Shown in pieces: positions 9,274 to 17,655 of a stretch of DNA of 64,000 nt. Location: assembly GCA_043758755.1 (NCBI GenBank), contig JAYVMW010000047.1, positions 19,692 through 83,691 on the forward strand, read 5' to 3'. This stretch comes from Solimicrobium sp043758755. Its GTDB lineage: Bacteria > Pseudomonadota > Gammaproteobacteria > Burkholderiales > Burkholderiaceae_D. How positions within the stretch are numbered: position 1 is the first letter of the stretch; the number at the start of each line of letters is the position of its first letter. Under the pieces are notes generated by a model that was not told where the DNA came from, did not search any database, and saw only the letters and a program-made list of their open reading frames with translations. Position numbers and translations under genes: made by a program.

Positions 9274-9747
9274 CTAAGCCACAAATCCACGCATAACACT
9301 GCGTCTCGAATCCGACTGCCCATTTGCGCCATACAATGAAGGCATGGATGAACCCTGGTGGTTTCTGTACAGAACCTGCAATGTGGTCTGATTGCGCAAC
9401 AGGTGTTTGGAAATCAGCAAACCGTTCACGCGATTGAGTTCATTGGCTTTTCTGGTGTGGCCAACTAGTTGATCCCAACAGTCTTTTTGCACTTGATCCT
9501 GCAACCATTGTGGTGCCGGATTATCTGTAACGGGGAAGCCCAGGCGGGCGATTTCATTTTTTCGCAACTTGCCCAATTGTGTGATCGTAGCGATCTGCTG
9601 GTTTTTTTTCTGGGTCAGTGCATTAATTTCTTCCATTAACTCCAGAGATGGTGCCTGCGTCAAAGCAGCCTGCTCCAGTTTCAACACCTCAATCAGTGCT
9701 GCCATGGCATAAGATTCATTTTGAATGCAGATCAATAATGTATTCAT
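9274..9747 (-). CDS. flgN: FlgN-type flagellar chaperone for hook-associated proteins
   Basis: FlgN is the cytoplasmic export chaperone of FlgK and FlgL and also binds FlhA. The 157-aa predicted helical protein has the FlgN pattern: an N-terminal MNTLLICIQNESYAMAALIEVLKLEQAALT and a central helix ending in NEIARLGFP, followed by W and the NRVNGLLISKHL region that FlgN proteins share. It lies 37 bases downstream of flgM on the same strand and is probably cotranscribed from the sigma-28 promoter at 10194-10220. It is convergent with motD. Confidence 0.85.
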   Translation of the reverse strand: MNTLLICIQNESYAMAALIEVLKLEQAALTQAPSLELMEEINALTQKKNQQIATITQLGKLRKNEIARLGFPVTDNPAPQWLQDQVQKDCWDQLVGHTRKANELNRVNGLLISKHLLRNQTTLQVLYRNHQGSSMPSLYGANGQSDSRRSVMRGFVA

Positions 9748-9784
9748 GGCAAATTTCGGTTTCTTTAAGGTGGCTGATTAATAT

Positions 9785-10150
9785 CTACTGCGTTGAACTG
9801 CGCTGGCGCGATCCCAGCAGATCATGCACACTGTCAAGCAATCCGTCGGCTACTTTTGCAGAATTGACCTGAAAGCGTCCTTCGGAAATGGCCAGTTTGA
9901 TTTCATTGACCTTGCTGGTTGAAAAAACGGCATCCGGTCCGGTAGCGGCCTGAGCTGCCTGCAACTGGGTTGAGATGGTGGACAGCGTCGTAACCGTACT
10001 GCCGGTCGATGGAGTGCTGGCTGAAGTCGTTGCGCTGCTGGTACCGTTATTCGATGTCGTTGAGATATCGGTTGTTCCGGTACTTGCTTTGGTCGGCGGT
10101 GAACCGGCCGGTTGCAGTGGTGGACTTGATTTTGTGTCAATAGTGGTCAT
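9785..10150 (-). CDS. flgM: Anti-sigma-28 factor FlgM
   Basis: FlgM binds FliA and is exported when the hook-basal body is complete, releasing sigma-28. The 121-aa protein has a long Thr/Ser-rich disordered N-terminus and a conserved C-terminal half (VFSTSKVNEIKLAISEGRFQVNSAKVADGLLDSV), which is the sigma-binding region of the family. The gene has its own near-consensus sigma-28 promoter, the usual autoregulatory loop. flgN is downstream and flgA lies upstream on the same strand. Confidence 0.92.
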   Translation of the reverse strand: MTTIDTKSSPPLQPAGSPPTKASTGTTDISTTSNNGTSSATTSASTPSTGSTVTTLSTISTQLQAAQAATGPDAVFSTSKVNEIKLAISEGRFQVNSAKVADGLLDSVHDLLGSRQRSSTQ

Positions 10151-10193
10151 CGTGGTTACCTCGGAATAGTAGGATTTTCGGCTTCATGGCTTT

Positions 10194-10220
10194 TTATCGA
10201 CGCAATCCAAAAAAACTTTA
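10194..10220 (-). promoter_or_regulatory. Sigma-28 (FliA) promoter for flgM-flgN
   Basis: Read on the minus strand the site is TAAAGTTT, an 11-base spacer, then GTCGATAA. The enteric sigma-28 consensus is TAAAGTTT-N11-GCCGATAA, so there is one mismatch and exact spacing. It sits 43 bases upstream of the flgM start codon, which leaves a leader of ordinary length. fliA itself lies at 6911-7642. Confidence 0.9.
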
Positions 10221-10291
10221 ATCGGCATGGAAAGTTGCGCATTGATATGTTACGTCAGAGTCAACTATTTCGAATGCAAATCTTTGTTTTT

Positions 10292-11041
10292 TTAATTGTT
10301 AACTTCGACAATTCCCCCCGCTTTGGCCATTCCGGACAAAACCTGGCCCGAATTGATTTTCACTTTGACAAGCTGTCCTTCACTGGCGCTGTTGAGCGCC
10401 TGACCTTCTGTAGAGACCCTGAAACCGGAACCATTCGACATTAAACGGATCGCCTGCCCCTGAATAACAACCGGTTGCAGGCGCAGACTGTCCTTTCTAA
10501 ATGGTATGCCCGCGCCGAGCGACATGGTTGAGGTATGGCCGACAGCCTGGGCCGATTCGGTGACAACACCGTTAGACATGCTGGTCAGATCACCCTGCAG
10601 CGCGGTAATGTCAGCTTCACTTAAGGTCTGTCCCTGCGTGACGGGTCGGGCAGAGACATAATAAGTTCCTGTCACTCTGACCGTGGCCGGGACATAAATG
10701 GACCAGCGGCTTGGATCGGTACAGCGTACTGCCACACTGACTTTGCCCCACAGGCGGCTACCGCCGGGAAGCGCGGTTTCCAGGGCGGCACAATGCGCCA
10801 GAGTCAGTCGTGAATCGATGGCGCCTACGTCGACACTGACCGTGCCGGGCAAACCAGTGGATTCGCGCAGCAAAAACTGTTTGACGGTCTCACGCAGTTC
10901 CTGGGTATTCTGTTTTTCAGCGCCGTCCTGCGCAGCAGGTGCGCACAATGACAGGGCGCACAGACTCAATGTCAGCATTAACTGACTTGCATGTCGTTTC
11001 GACAAATTAATTTTTGACATAGTGCCCATTATCGATTTCAT
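10292..11041 (-). CDS. flgA: Flagellar P-ring assembly chaperone FlgA
   Basis: FlgA is a periplasmic chaperone that helps FlgI assemble into the P ring. The 249-aa precursor has a signal peptide (hydrophobic LMLTLSLCALSLCAPAA after a basic start) and a C-terminal SAF domain, with YYVSARPVTQGQTLSEADITALQGDL and the Gly-rich IPFRKDSLRLQPVVIQGQ segment. The ATG at 11041 has a GGAG 7 bases upstream; ATGs at 11029 and 11020 would also keep the signal peptide. It is divergent from the flgB operon across a 178-base gap. Confidence 0.93.
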   Translation of the reverse strand: MKSIMGTMSKINLSKRHASQLMLTLSLCALSLCAPAAQDGAEKQNTQELRETVKQFLLRESTGLPGTVSVDVGAIDSRLTLAHCAALETALPGGSRLWGKVSVAVRCTDPSRWSIYVPATVRVTGTYYVSARPVTQGQTLSEADITALQGDLTSMSNGVVTESAQAVGHTSTMSLGAGIPFRKDSLRLQPVVIQGQAIRLMSNGSGFRVSTEGQALNSASEGQLVKVKINSGQVLSGMAKAGGIVEVNN

Positions 11042-11219
11042 TGCTGACTCCGCAAAATTTGCTGGTCTGTTTATACAGGCAAATTCTAAAGCGCCAACCT
11101 GATATTAAAACTGAGAACAGAACACAAATTCAGGGCCTGATTGCGCATTCAGATTGCGCTGACATGAATAGAATGATCAGTAGAAAATTCCGAGAGTGGA
11201 TTGGAAAGGGGAGCAGATC

Positions 11220-11630
11220 ATGCCATCAGGACTGAACGAATTATTGAACATGCAAGAATCTGCATTAAAGGTGCGCGAAGCGCGTCAGGAATTGCTGGCC
11301 TCTAATATAGCCAATGCCGATACGCCGAATTACAAGGCGCGTGACATCAATTTTTCCCAGACCCTGCAGCAGGTGTCGCAATCCAGACCGGGTATGAAGG
11401 CGGCGTTGCCGCTGACTGTTACTTCCGATGCACACCAGGCCGGCAAGCCTGGCGGTGCCCTGGCTGGCGCTGCGCAGTTTCGCAATGATCAGCAGGGCAG
11501 TATCGATGGCAATGATGTTGATATTGACAAGGAACGCATGCAGTTTGCCGACAATGGTGTGCGTTATGAGGCTTCTGTGACGCTCATTACCGCGCAGATC
11601 CATAACATGCTGGCTGTGCTGCAGAATTAA
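11220..11630 (+). CDS. flgB: Flagellar proximal rod protein FlgB
   Basis: FlgB is a structural protein of the proximal rod. The 136-aa product has the family N-terminus with LLASNIANADTPNYKARDI, matching the ANxANxxTPxYKAxD rod signature, and a C-terminal heptad region (ITAQIHNMLAVLQN). The ATG at 11220 is preceded by AAGGGGAG, an excellent ribosome-binding site, so the upstream in-frame start at 11196 is not used here. It is the first gene of the flgBCDEFGHIJKL run. Confidence 0.95.
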   Translation: MPSGLNELLNMQESALKVREARQELLASNIANADTPNYKARDINFSQTLQQVSQSRPGMKAALPLTVTSDAHQAGKPGGALAGAAQFRNDQQGSIDGNDVDIDKERMQFADNGVRYEASVTLITAQIHNMLAVLQN

Positions 11631-11659
11631 ACAACGCATAATTAGGCAAGGAGCAGACC

Positions 11660-12064
11660 ATGTCACTGTTTGATGTTTTTAATGTAACCGGTTCGGCCAT
11701 GAGCGCGCAGTCGCAGCGCCTGAACGTGGTCGCCAGCAATCTGGCCAATGCGGACAGTGTAACCAGTTCCGACGGTCAGCCATACAAGGCCAAGCAGGTG
11801 GTGTTTTCTGCAGTGCCGGTTGGTAATGACAATGCCACCGGTGTAACGGTGCAGAAGGTGGTGGATGATCCGAGTCCGCCGCAAATGGTATACAAACCGC
11901 AGCATCCGCTGGCCGACGCCAACGGGTATGTGGCCATGCCGAATGTGAATGTCGTCGATGAAATGGTCAACATGATTTCGGCCTCGCGCTCGTATCAGAC
12001 CAACGTCGATACCATGAACGCGGCAAAGACCATGATGATGAAAGCGCTGACCATCGGTCAGTAA
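11660..12064 (+). CDS. flgC: Flagellar proximal rod protein FlgC
   Basis: FlgC is the second proximal rod protein. The 134-aa product opens MSLFDVFNVTGSAMSAQSQRLNVVASNLANAD, with the rod N-terminal helix and the SNLANAD motif. It ends with the FlgC/FlgG C-terminal signature (VNVVDEMVNMISASRSYQTNVDTMNAAKTMMMKAL). An AAGGAG ribosome-binding site lies upstream. It follows flgB by 29 bases. Confidence 0.95.
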   Translation: MSLFDVFNVTGSAMSAQSQRLNVVASNLANADSVTSSDGQPYKAKQVVFSAVPVGNDNATGVTVQKVVDDPSPPQMVYKPQHPLADANGYVAMPNVNVVDEMVNMISASRSYQTNVDTMNAAKTMMMKALTIGQ

Positions 12065-12066
12065 TC

Positions 12067-12093
12067 AGGTTCTATAGGTTCTATAGGTTCTAC
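12067..12093 (+). repeat. Three tandem copies of a 9-bp unit in the flgC-flgD gap
   Basis: Three head-to-tail copies of AGGTTCTAT occur, the last ending in C, starting 3 bases after the flgC stop. No function is evident; it may be a slippage product. Copy number could vary between strains. Confidence 0.85.
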
Positions 12094-12143
12094 AATCAGC
12101 TATCGAATTTTTAACAGATTTTAAAATTACACCAGGAGTCGAA

Positions 12144-12824
12144 ATGGCCACGACAATCAACTCGGTTTCATCAGCTTTGCTCAACACCATGAATCCAGCC
12201 TCTACCAGTACGGTACCTGCTGCAGGCAGTGCGGCTGCCATCCAGAACCAGTTCATGACGATGCTGTTGACTCAACTGAAGAATCAGGATCCGCTCAATC
12301 CGATGGATAACGCCCAGGTGACCTCCCAGATGGCGCAGTTGTCTACCACGCAAGGCATCAGTTCGATGAATTCCTCGCTCAACACGCTGGTCAGTGCAAT
12401 GAATTCATCGCAATCACTGCAGGCCGCCAATCTGATCGGTAAAAGCGTTGTGGTGCCAGGCAACGCCATAACCCTGAGTGGAGGGGCTGGCCAGTTTGGT
12501 GTCAACCTCGCATCTGCTGCGGCCAACGTGCAGGCGGTCATCAAAGATTCTTCCGGCAACGTAGTCGATACGATGAACCTTGGCAGTTTGCCTTCGGGTC
12601 AGTCGGCCATTAACTGGAATGGCCAGACCTCGGCTGGTACAACCGCGCCGGACGGTCAATACACCTTTACAGTGACCGCGGCAAACGGCAGTGCCGCCGT
12701 GACCGCGACGGCGCTGTCAGTCGGACTGGTGTCATCCGTGTCAAACAGTGCCACAGCCGGAATCCAATTGAATGTTGCGAATGTGGGACCGACCAATTAT
12801 TCCGATGTGCTGCAGATTCTTTGA
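12144..12824 (+). CDS. flgD: Flagellar hook-capping/scaffolding protein FlgD
   Basis: FlgD caps the growing hook and scaffolds FlgE polymerisation. The conserved N-terminal region reads QNQFMTMLLTQLKNQDPLNP followed by MDNAQVTSQMAQLST, the hallmark of the family. A central Ig-like/FlgD-TTD region includes NWNGQTSAGTTAPDGQYTF. The length is 226 aa. It is preceded by a CCAGGAGTCGAA ribosome-binding site. About 80 bases separate it from flgC, including the 9-bp tandem repeat. Confidence 0.94.
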   Translation: MATTINSVSSALLNTMNPASTSTVPAAGSAAAIQNQFMTMLLTQLKNQDPLNPMDNAQVTSQMAQLSTTQGISSMNSSLNTLVSAMNSSQSLQAANLIGKSVVVPGNAITLSGGAGQFGVNLASAAANVQAVIKDSSGNVVDTMNLGSLPSGQSAINWNGQTSAGTTAPDGQYTFTVTAANGSAAVTATALSVGLVSSVSNSATAGIQLNVANVGPTNYSDVLQIL

Positions 12825-12898
12825 CGCTTGAGCAAAAAAAATTGCAGTGATTTGAATTGTTTTGTATGAATTTACGTAAATAGAACAGGGGAAATATT

Positions 12899-14188
12899 AT
12901 GTCTTTTGATCAGGGACTCAGTGGCTTGTCTGCCGCGTCGGAACAGTTAAGTGTTATCGGTAACAACATCGCCAATGCCAGCACGGTAGGTTACAAGGCG
13001 TCCGACATTCAGTTTTCCGATGTGTACGCGAATTCCCTGGGCGGGGGCGGCGCAGCGCCGGTCGGCATCGGTGTCTCATCATCGGCGATTGCCCAGCAAT
13101 TCACGCAAGGGTCGATTTCCACCGACAACAATCCGCTGGATATTGCCATCAACGGCAACGGTTTTTTCCAGCTCAGCACCAACGGAACCGTCAGTTACAC
13201 CCGTTCAGGTCAGTTCCATCTGGATGCGAACGGCGCGATCGTGACTGCCAACGGCTCCAATGTGCAGGGCTACAATGCCAACACCAGTGGCGTCCTGAGT
13301 ACCGGTTCGACGACCAACCTGGTCATCAATGCTGCCAATTTGCCACCCAAGGTTACTTCAACCGTGCAAACGCAGCTTAATCTGGATTCCACTTCGGTAA
13401 AGCCGATAAACGCATTCAATGCGACTGATCCAACTACCTATAATTATTCAAACTCAGTCACGGTTTATGACAGTCTGGGCAACACGCATGCACTGCAGAC
13501 TTATTATGTTCAAAATGGCGTCAGTGGGGTTCCGGCTGAAGATAAGTGGAATGTTTTTGCCACACTGGATGGAACGCAAGTAATACCTGCACCGCCAGTA
13601 GCCGGCGTGCCAGCTGGCGCAGTAGGTCAATTTTCATTTAATGCAAGTGGTGCACTTGATAGTGCTACCAGTATTTTGGCGGCTTCGCCTCCTGCGCCAG
13701 CCAATACGATAGCCCTGGCCATGCCATTGACCAATGGTGCCAACGCTCTGGCCGTTAATGTGGGATTTACCGGCGCAACGCAATACGGCACAATTTCAGG
13801 CGTCAATTCGCAGATCCAGGATGGCTATGCGTCAGGTCAGCTCACCCAGTTCAGCGCCGGTGCCAACGGTATTATTACCGGCACCTACTCCAACGGTGAA
13901 ACCCAGACTCTGGGTCAGGTTGTGCTCGATAATTTTGTCAATCCGGGCGGACTGAAAAATGCCGGTAATAACCAGTGGTACGCTTCGGCGGCGTCCGGCA
14001 CGCCGTTGCTCGGCACACCCGGTAGCGGTAGCCTGGGCACGCTGCAGTCCAGTGCGGTGGAAAATTCAACCACCGACCTGACCTCCGAACTGGTCAACAT
14101 GATCACGGCCCAGCAGAACTATCAGGCCAATGCCCAGACCATCAAGTCACAGGATCAGATCACGCAGACGCTGGTGACCTTACGCTAA
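12899..14188 (+). CDS. flgE: Flagellar hook protein FlgE
   Basis: FlgE polymerises to form the hook. The 429-aa product starts MSFDQGLSGLSAASEQLSVI and then GNNIANASTVGYKASDIQF, the hook/rod N-terminal motif. It contains the D1-domain segment NNPLDIAINGNGFFQLSTNG and ends with SELVNMITAQQNYQANAQTI. It has the typical low-Cys, Asn/Thr/Ser/Gly-rich composition of exported axial proteins. A GGGGAAA ribosome-binding site is present. Confidence 0.95.
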   Translation: MSFDQGLSGLSAASEQLSVIGNNIANASTVGYKASDIQFSDVYANSLGGGGAAPVGIGVSSSAIAQQFTQGSISTDNNPLDIAINGNGFFQLSTNGTVSYTRSGQFHLDANGAIVTANGSNVQGYNANTSGVLSTGSTTNLVINAANLPPKVTSTVQTQLNLDSTSVKPINAFNATDPTTYNYSNSVTVYDSLGNTHALQTYYVQNGVSGVPAEDKWNVFATLDGTQVIPAPPVAGVPAGAVGQFSFNASGALDSATSILAASPPAPANTIALAMPLTNGANALAVNVGFTGATQYGTISGVNSQIQDGYASGQLTQFSAGANGIITGTYSNGETQTLGQVVLDNFVNPGGLKNAGNNQWYASAASGTPLLGTPGSGSLGTLQSSAVENSTTDLTSELVNMITAQQNYQANAQTIKSQDQITQTLVTLR

Positions 14189-14216
14189 CAGTATTGACCG
14201 GAATTGAAAGTGTGCC

Positions 14217-14957
14217 ATGGATAAACTGATCTACACCTCCCTGACCAGCGGCAAGCATACGCTGGCCCAGATGGATACCGTCACCCATAACCTGGCCAAC
14301 ATCAGCACCGACGGTTTCAAGGCGCAAATGGATTCATTTAGGGCCGTGCCGAAACTCAGTACCGATCTGCCGGTGCAGTCTTTTGTGGTGAATGCGACCA
14401 CCGGTGCCGATTTCACTCCCGGTGTCACTCATGAAACCGGCCGGGCTCTGGATGTGGCAGTGCAGGGCAGTGGCTGGCTGGTGGTGCAGGGCAAGGACGG
14501 CAAGGAAGCCTATACCCGCGCCGGCAGCCTGAAAACCGATGAGAACGGTGTACTGCAGATACCGCGCGGTTTAAACGTGGTGGGCGAAGGCGGAGATATC
14601 ACAATTCCGCCGGATGTCACAGTCACAATCGCCAAGGATGGCACCGTTGCCACCATTCCGGTTGGGAATTTAGTGGCAAACAGCACTCTGATCGGCAGAT
14701 TGAAACTGGTCAATCCGCCGGAGAATACGCTGGTACGCAGTGATGACGGGTTGTTCCGCACCAAAGACGGCTCGCAGCCGGATGCCGATCCGAACGTGGC
14801 AGTAATAGGTGGTTCGATAGAAAGCAGCAACGTGAATTCGGTGGAGTCGCTCGTTACCATGATTTCACTGGCGCGGCAGTTTGATATACACATGCAGATG
14901 TTAACCAATGCGCAGGCCAGCGATGCCAAGGCAAGCTCGATTGTAAGTCTGTCCTGA
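14217..14957 (+). CDS. flgF: Flagellar proximal rod protein FlgF
   Basis: FlgF is a proximal rod protein. The 246-aa product has the FlgF-type start MDKLIYTSLTSGKHTLAQMD followed by HNLANISTDGFKAQMDSFRAVP, and an internal GRALDVAVQGSGWLVVQGKDG motif. The C-terminus SVESLVTMISLARQFDIHMQML fits the FlgE/F/G family. The Met at the beginning is preceded by GAATTGAAAGTGTGCC with little Shine-Dalgarno character. Confidence 0.94.
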   Translation: MDKLIYTSLTSGKHTLAQMDTVTHNLANISTDGFKAQMDSFRAVPKLSTDLPVQSFVVNATTGADFTPGVTHETGRALDVAVQGSGWLVVQGKDGKEAYTRAGSLKTDENGVLQIPRGLNVVGEGGDITIPPDVTVTIAKDGTVATIPVGNLVANSTLIGRLKLVNPPENTLVRSDDGLFRTKDGSQPDADPNVAVIGGSIESSNVNSVESLVTMISLARQFDIHMQMLTNAQASDAKASSIVSLS

Positions 14958-14990
14958 AATACGATTAATTGAACAGGTAAGGGGAAGCAA

Positions 14991-15779
14991 ATGATACGCT
15001 CATTATGGACAGCCAAAACGGGGATGGATGCGCAGCAGACATCGATGGATGTGATTGCGAATAATCTCGCCAACGTCAGCACCACGGCCTTTAAAAGTAC
15101 CCGTACCGTGTTTGAAGATCTGATGTATCAGACCATTCGTCAGCCCGGTGCCCAAAGTACACAGCAGACTCAGATATCAAGCGGCATGCAGGTCGGACTG
15201 GGAACCCGTCCGATTGCTACCGAAAGAATTTTTACTCAGGGCTCTCCGCAGCTGACCAGCAATGCCAAAGACGTGGCCATTAACGGCAGTGGTTTCTTTC
15301 AGGTGCTCATGCCGGATGGCTCGACCTCTTATACACGCGACGGCTCGTTTCAGCTCGATAACCAGGGGCAGCTTGTGACCGCCAGCGGGTATCCGATACA
15401 GCCGGCCGTCACAATTCCGGCCACGGCCACTTCCCTGACAATCGGCAATGACGGCGTGATCACCATTACGCAGCCCGGTTCACCGTTGCCGGTGCAGATC
15501 GGTTCGTTGCAGTTGGTTACCTTTGTCAATCCGGCTGGACTGGATTCGATCGGCGAGAACCTGTTTCTCGAAACCGGTTCGTCCGGCACTCCCAATACAA
15601 CGGTACCTGGTCTGAACGGTTCTGGAACGCTGATGCAGAATTATGTGGAAGGTTCCAACGTGAATGTGGCAACCGAACTGGTTAACATGATTCAGACCCA
15701 GCGCGCCTATGAAATGAATTCGCAGGCGATAACCACCTCCAATCAGATGTTGCAGCGTCTGGTGCAAATGGCGGGATGA
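14991..15779 (+). CDS. flgG: Flagellar distal rod protein FlgG
   Basis: FlgG makes the distal rod. The 262-aa product begins MIRSLWTAKTGMDAQQTSMD and contains VIANNLANVSTTAFKSTRTVFEDLMYQTIRQPGA, the FlgG-specific insertion that makes the rod rigid. It ends with VNMIQTQRAYEMNSQAITTS. A GTAAGGGGAAGC ribosome-binding site precedes the ATG. The length matches the usual 260-262 residues. Confidence 0.96.
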   Translation: MIRSLWTAKTGMDAQQTSMDVIANNLANVSTTAFKSTRTVFEDLMYQTIRQPGAQSTQQTQISSGMQVGLGTRPIATERIFTQGSPQLTSNAKDVAINGSGFFQVLMPDGSTSYTRDGSFQLDNQGQLVTASGYPIQPAVTIPATATSLTIGNDGVITITQPGSPLPVQIGSLQLVTFVNPAGLDSIGENLFLETGSSGTPNTTVPGLNGSGTLMQNYVEGSNVNVATELVNMIQTQRAYEMNSQAITTSNQMLQRLVQMAG

Positions 15780-15825
15780 CGTTGAAAAACTGCGTGAACA
15801 CAGTGTCAGAACAAAGGGTGATGTC

Positions 15826-16527
15826 ATGATCAGGCTAAATAATTTTGCAGGCCGTACAGCGCTGCTGGCGCGTTTGCTTTTTGTTGCGGTACTGTGCAGT
15901 CTGGCCGGTTGTGCCGTCACACCGAAATTAATGATCGACAAGCCGATCACGGCACAACCTTTACCTGAAGCGCCGCGCGACAAAGCAAATCCAGGTGCAA
16001 TTTTTCAGGCGACTGCCTACCGTCCATTATTTGAAGATGTTCGTGCACGTATGGTCGGCGACACGATCATCATTACCATTGCTGAAAACACCAACAGTAC
16101 CACGACGTCTGGGAACGCCACGAGCAAATCTGCAGCCACCAGCTATGCAGCTCCGAGCCTGTTCGGCGTACCTGCAACGACAACCGGACGGTTGAGTCTG
16201 GCTACAAAAACCAGCAACAGTCTGACTGAAAAAGGCGGCGACAATTTTGCCAATACCTTTAATGGAACAATTACTGTGACGATTACTGAGGTGCTGGCTA
16301 ACGGCAACTTCAGGGTAAGTGGGGAAAAGAAACTGGCGTTTGACAGAGAAACTGAATATGTTCGCTTTTCCGGTGTGGTCACCCCATCGACAATCATCCC
16401 TGGCAATATCGTGTCCTCGACACAGGTAGCCGATGCAAAATTTGAATACCGCACGAACGCACATCTGGACGGTTCAGAGATGATGTCGATTCTGGACCGG
16501 TTTTTCCTTAGTATTCTTCCGATGTGA
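15826..16527 (+). CDS. flgH: Flagellar L-ring lipoprotein FlgH
   Basis: FlgH forms the outer-membrane L ring. The 233-aa precursor has a signal peptide ending in the lipobox L-A-G-C, so the mature protein starts at a lipid-modified Cys. Conserved motifs include LFEDVRARMVGDTIIITIAE and the C-terminal NGNFRVSGEKKLAF and VRFSGVV segments. Its presence with flgI shows a Gram-negative envelope. Confidence 0.95.
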   Translation: MIRLNNFAGRTALLARLLFVAVLCSLAGCAVTPKLMIDKPITAQPLPEAPRDKANPGAIFQATAYRPLFEDVRARMVGDTIIITIAENTNSTTTSGNATSKSAATSYAAPSLFGVPATTTGRLSLATKTSNSLTEKGGDNFANTFNGTITVTITEVLANGNFRVSGEKKLAFDRETEYVRFSGVVTPSTIIPGNIVSSTQVADAKFEYRTNAHLDGSEMMSILDRFFLSILPM

Positions 16528-16537
16528 GGCCCAGACA

Positions 16538-17647
16538 ATGAAACCCGGCATCAAAAATTTTATTCTGGTCCTTCTGATTCTTTTGAGCGGGCAGGCCTGC
16601 GCAGAGAGAATCAAGGATCTGGCCAGCATCCGCGGCGTTCGGGAAAACCAGTTGATTGGCTATGGTCTGGTTGCCGGCCTCGACGGTACAGGTGATCAGA
16701 CCACTCAGACTCCGTTCACCATCCAGAGTCTGGTCAGCATGATGCAACAACTCGGCGTAACAATTCCTGCCAGTGTTATTCCAACTTTGCAGCTAAAAAA
16801 TATTGCTGCCGTGATGGTGACTGCCAGCCTGCCTGCGTTTGTCCAGCCAGGCCAGATGCTGGATGTGACCGTATCCTCAATGGGTAACGCGAAAAGTTTA
16901 ACCGGCGGCACCTTGCTGATGACGCCGTTGAAAGGCGCCGACAATCAGATATATGCGATAGCGCAGGGCAACGTGCTGGTCGGTGGGGTCGGCGCGGCGG
17001 CGGCCGGCAGCAAGGTTCAGATCAATCACTTAAGTGTTGGACGGATTTCAGGCGGAGCCACGGTTGAAAAAGCGGTCGCTACCACTCTGGGTAGTGGGGA
17101 ATATATACATCTGGAAATGAATGCGGCTGATTTTTCCACCGTAACCCGGATTGTCACGGCGTTGAATCAACGGTTCGGCGCCCAGACTGCAGTCGCACTT
17201 GATGGCCGCGTAATCAAGGTACACGCACCGATGGACAGCGATTCCAGAGTGTCGTTTATCGGAGACATGGAAAGCCTCGATGTCAATCCGGCGCAAATGG
17301 CCGCCAAAGTGATATTGAATGCACGGACCGGATCGATCGTTATGAATCAGGCGGTCACGCTCGATACCTGCGCCGTATCACACGGCAACCTGCAGGTCAT
17401 CATCACCAATACACCCAGCGTGTCTCAGCCCAATGCGCTGGCTGGTGGTACCACCCAGGTCACGGACAAGGCCGACATTGAAATCAAAAAAGAACCCGGA
17501 CTGGTGGTGCTGGTCAAAGCCGGTGTCAACCTGGCTGAAGTGGTCAAGGCGTTGAATTCGATCGGCGCTACACCGCAGGACCTGTTGGCGATCCTGCAGG
17601 CCATGAAAGCGTCTGGCGCATTGCGTGCCGAGCTGGAAATCATCTAG
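16538..17647 (+). CDS. flgI: Flagellar P-ring protein FlgI
   Basis: FlgI forms the periplasmic P ring around the rod. The 369-aa precursor has a short signal peptide (FILVLLILLSGQACA) and then ERIKDLASIRGVRENQLIGYGLVAGLDGTGDQ, the invariant FlgI N-terminus. Later motifs include VNPAQMAAKVILNARTGSIVM and the C-terminal SIGATPQDLLAILQAMKASGALRAEL. It starts 10 bases after flgH. Confidence 0.97.
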   Translation: MKPGIKNFILVLLILLSGQACAERIKDLASIRGVRENQLIGYGLVAGLDGTGDQTTQTPFTIQSLVSMMQQLGVTIPASVIPTLQLKNIAAVMVTASLPAFVQPGQMLDVTVSSMGNAKSLTGGTLLMTPLKGADNQIYAIAQGNVLVGGVGAAAAGSKVQINHLSVGRISGGATVEKAVATTLGSGEYIHLEMNAADFSTVTRIVTALNQRFGAQTAVALDGRVIKVHAPMDSDSRVSFIGDMESLDVNPAQMAAKVILNARTGSIVMNQAVTLDTCAVSHGNLQVIITNTPSVSQPNALAGGTTQVTDKADIEIKKEPGLVVLVKAGVNLAEVVKALNSIGATPQDLLAILQAMKASGALRAELEII

Positions 17648-17655
17648 GGTGCGAC

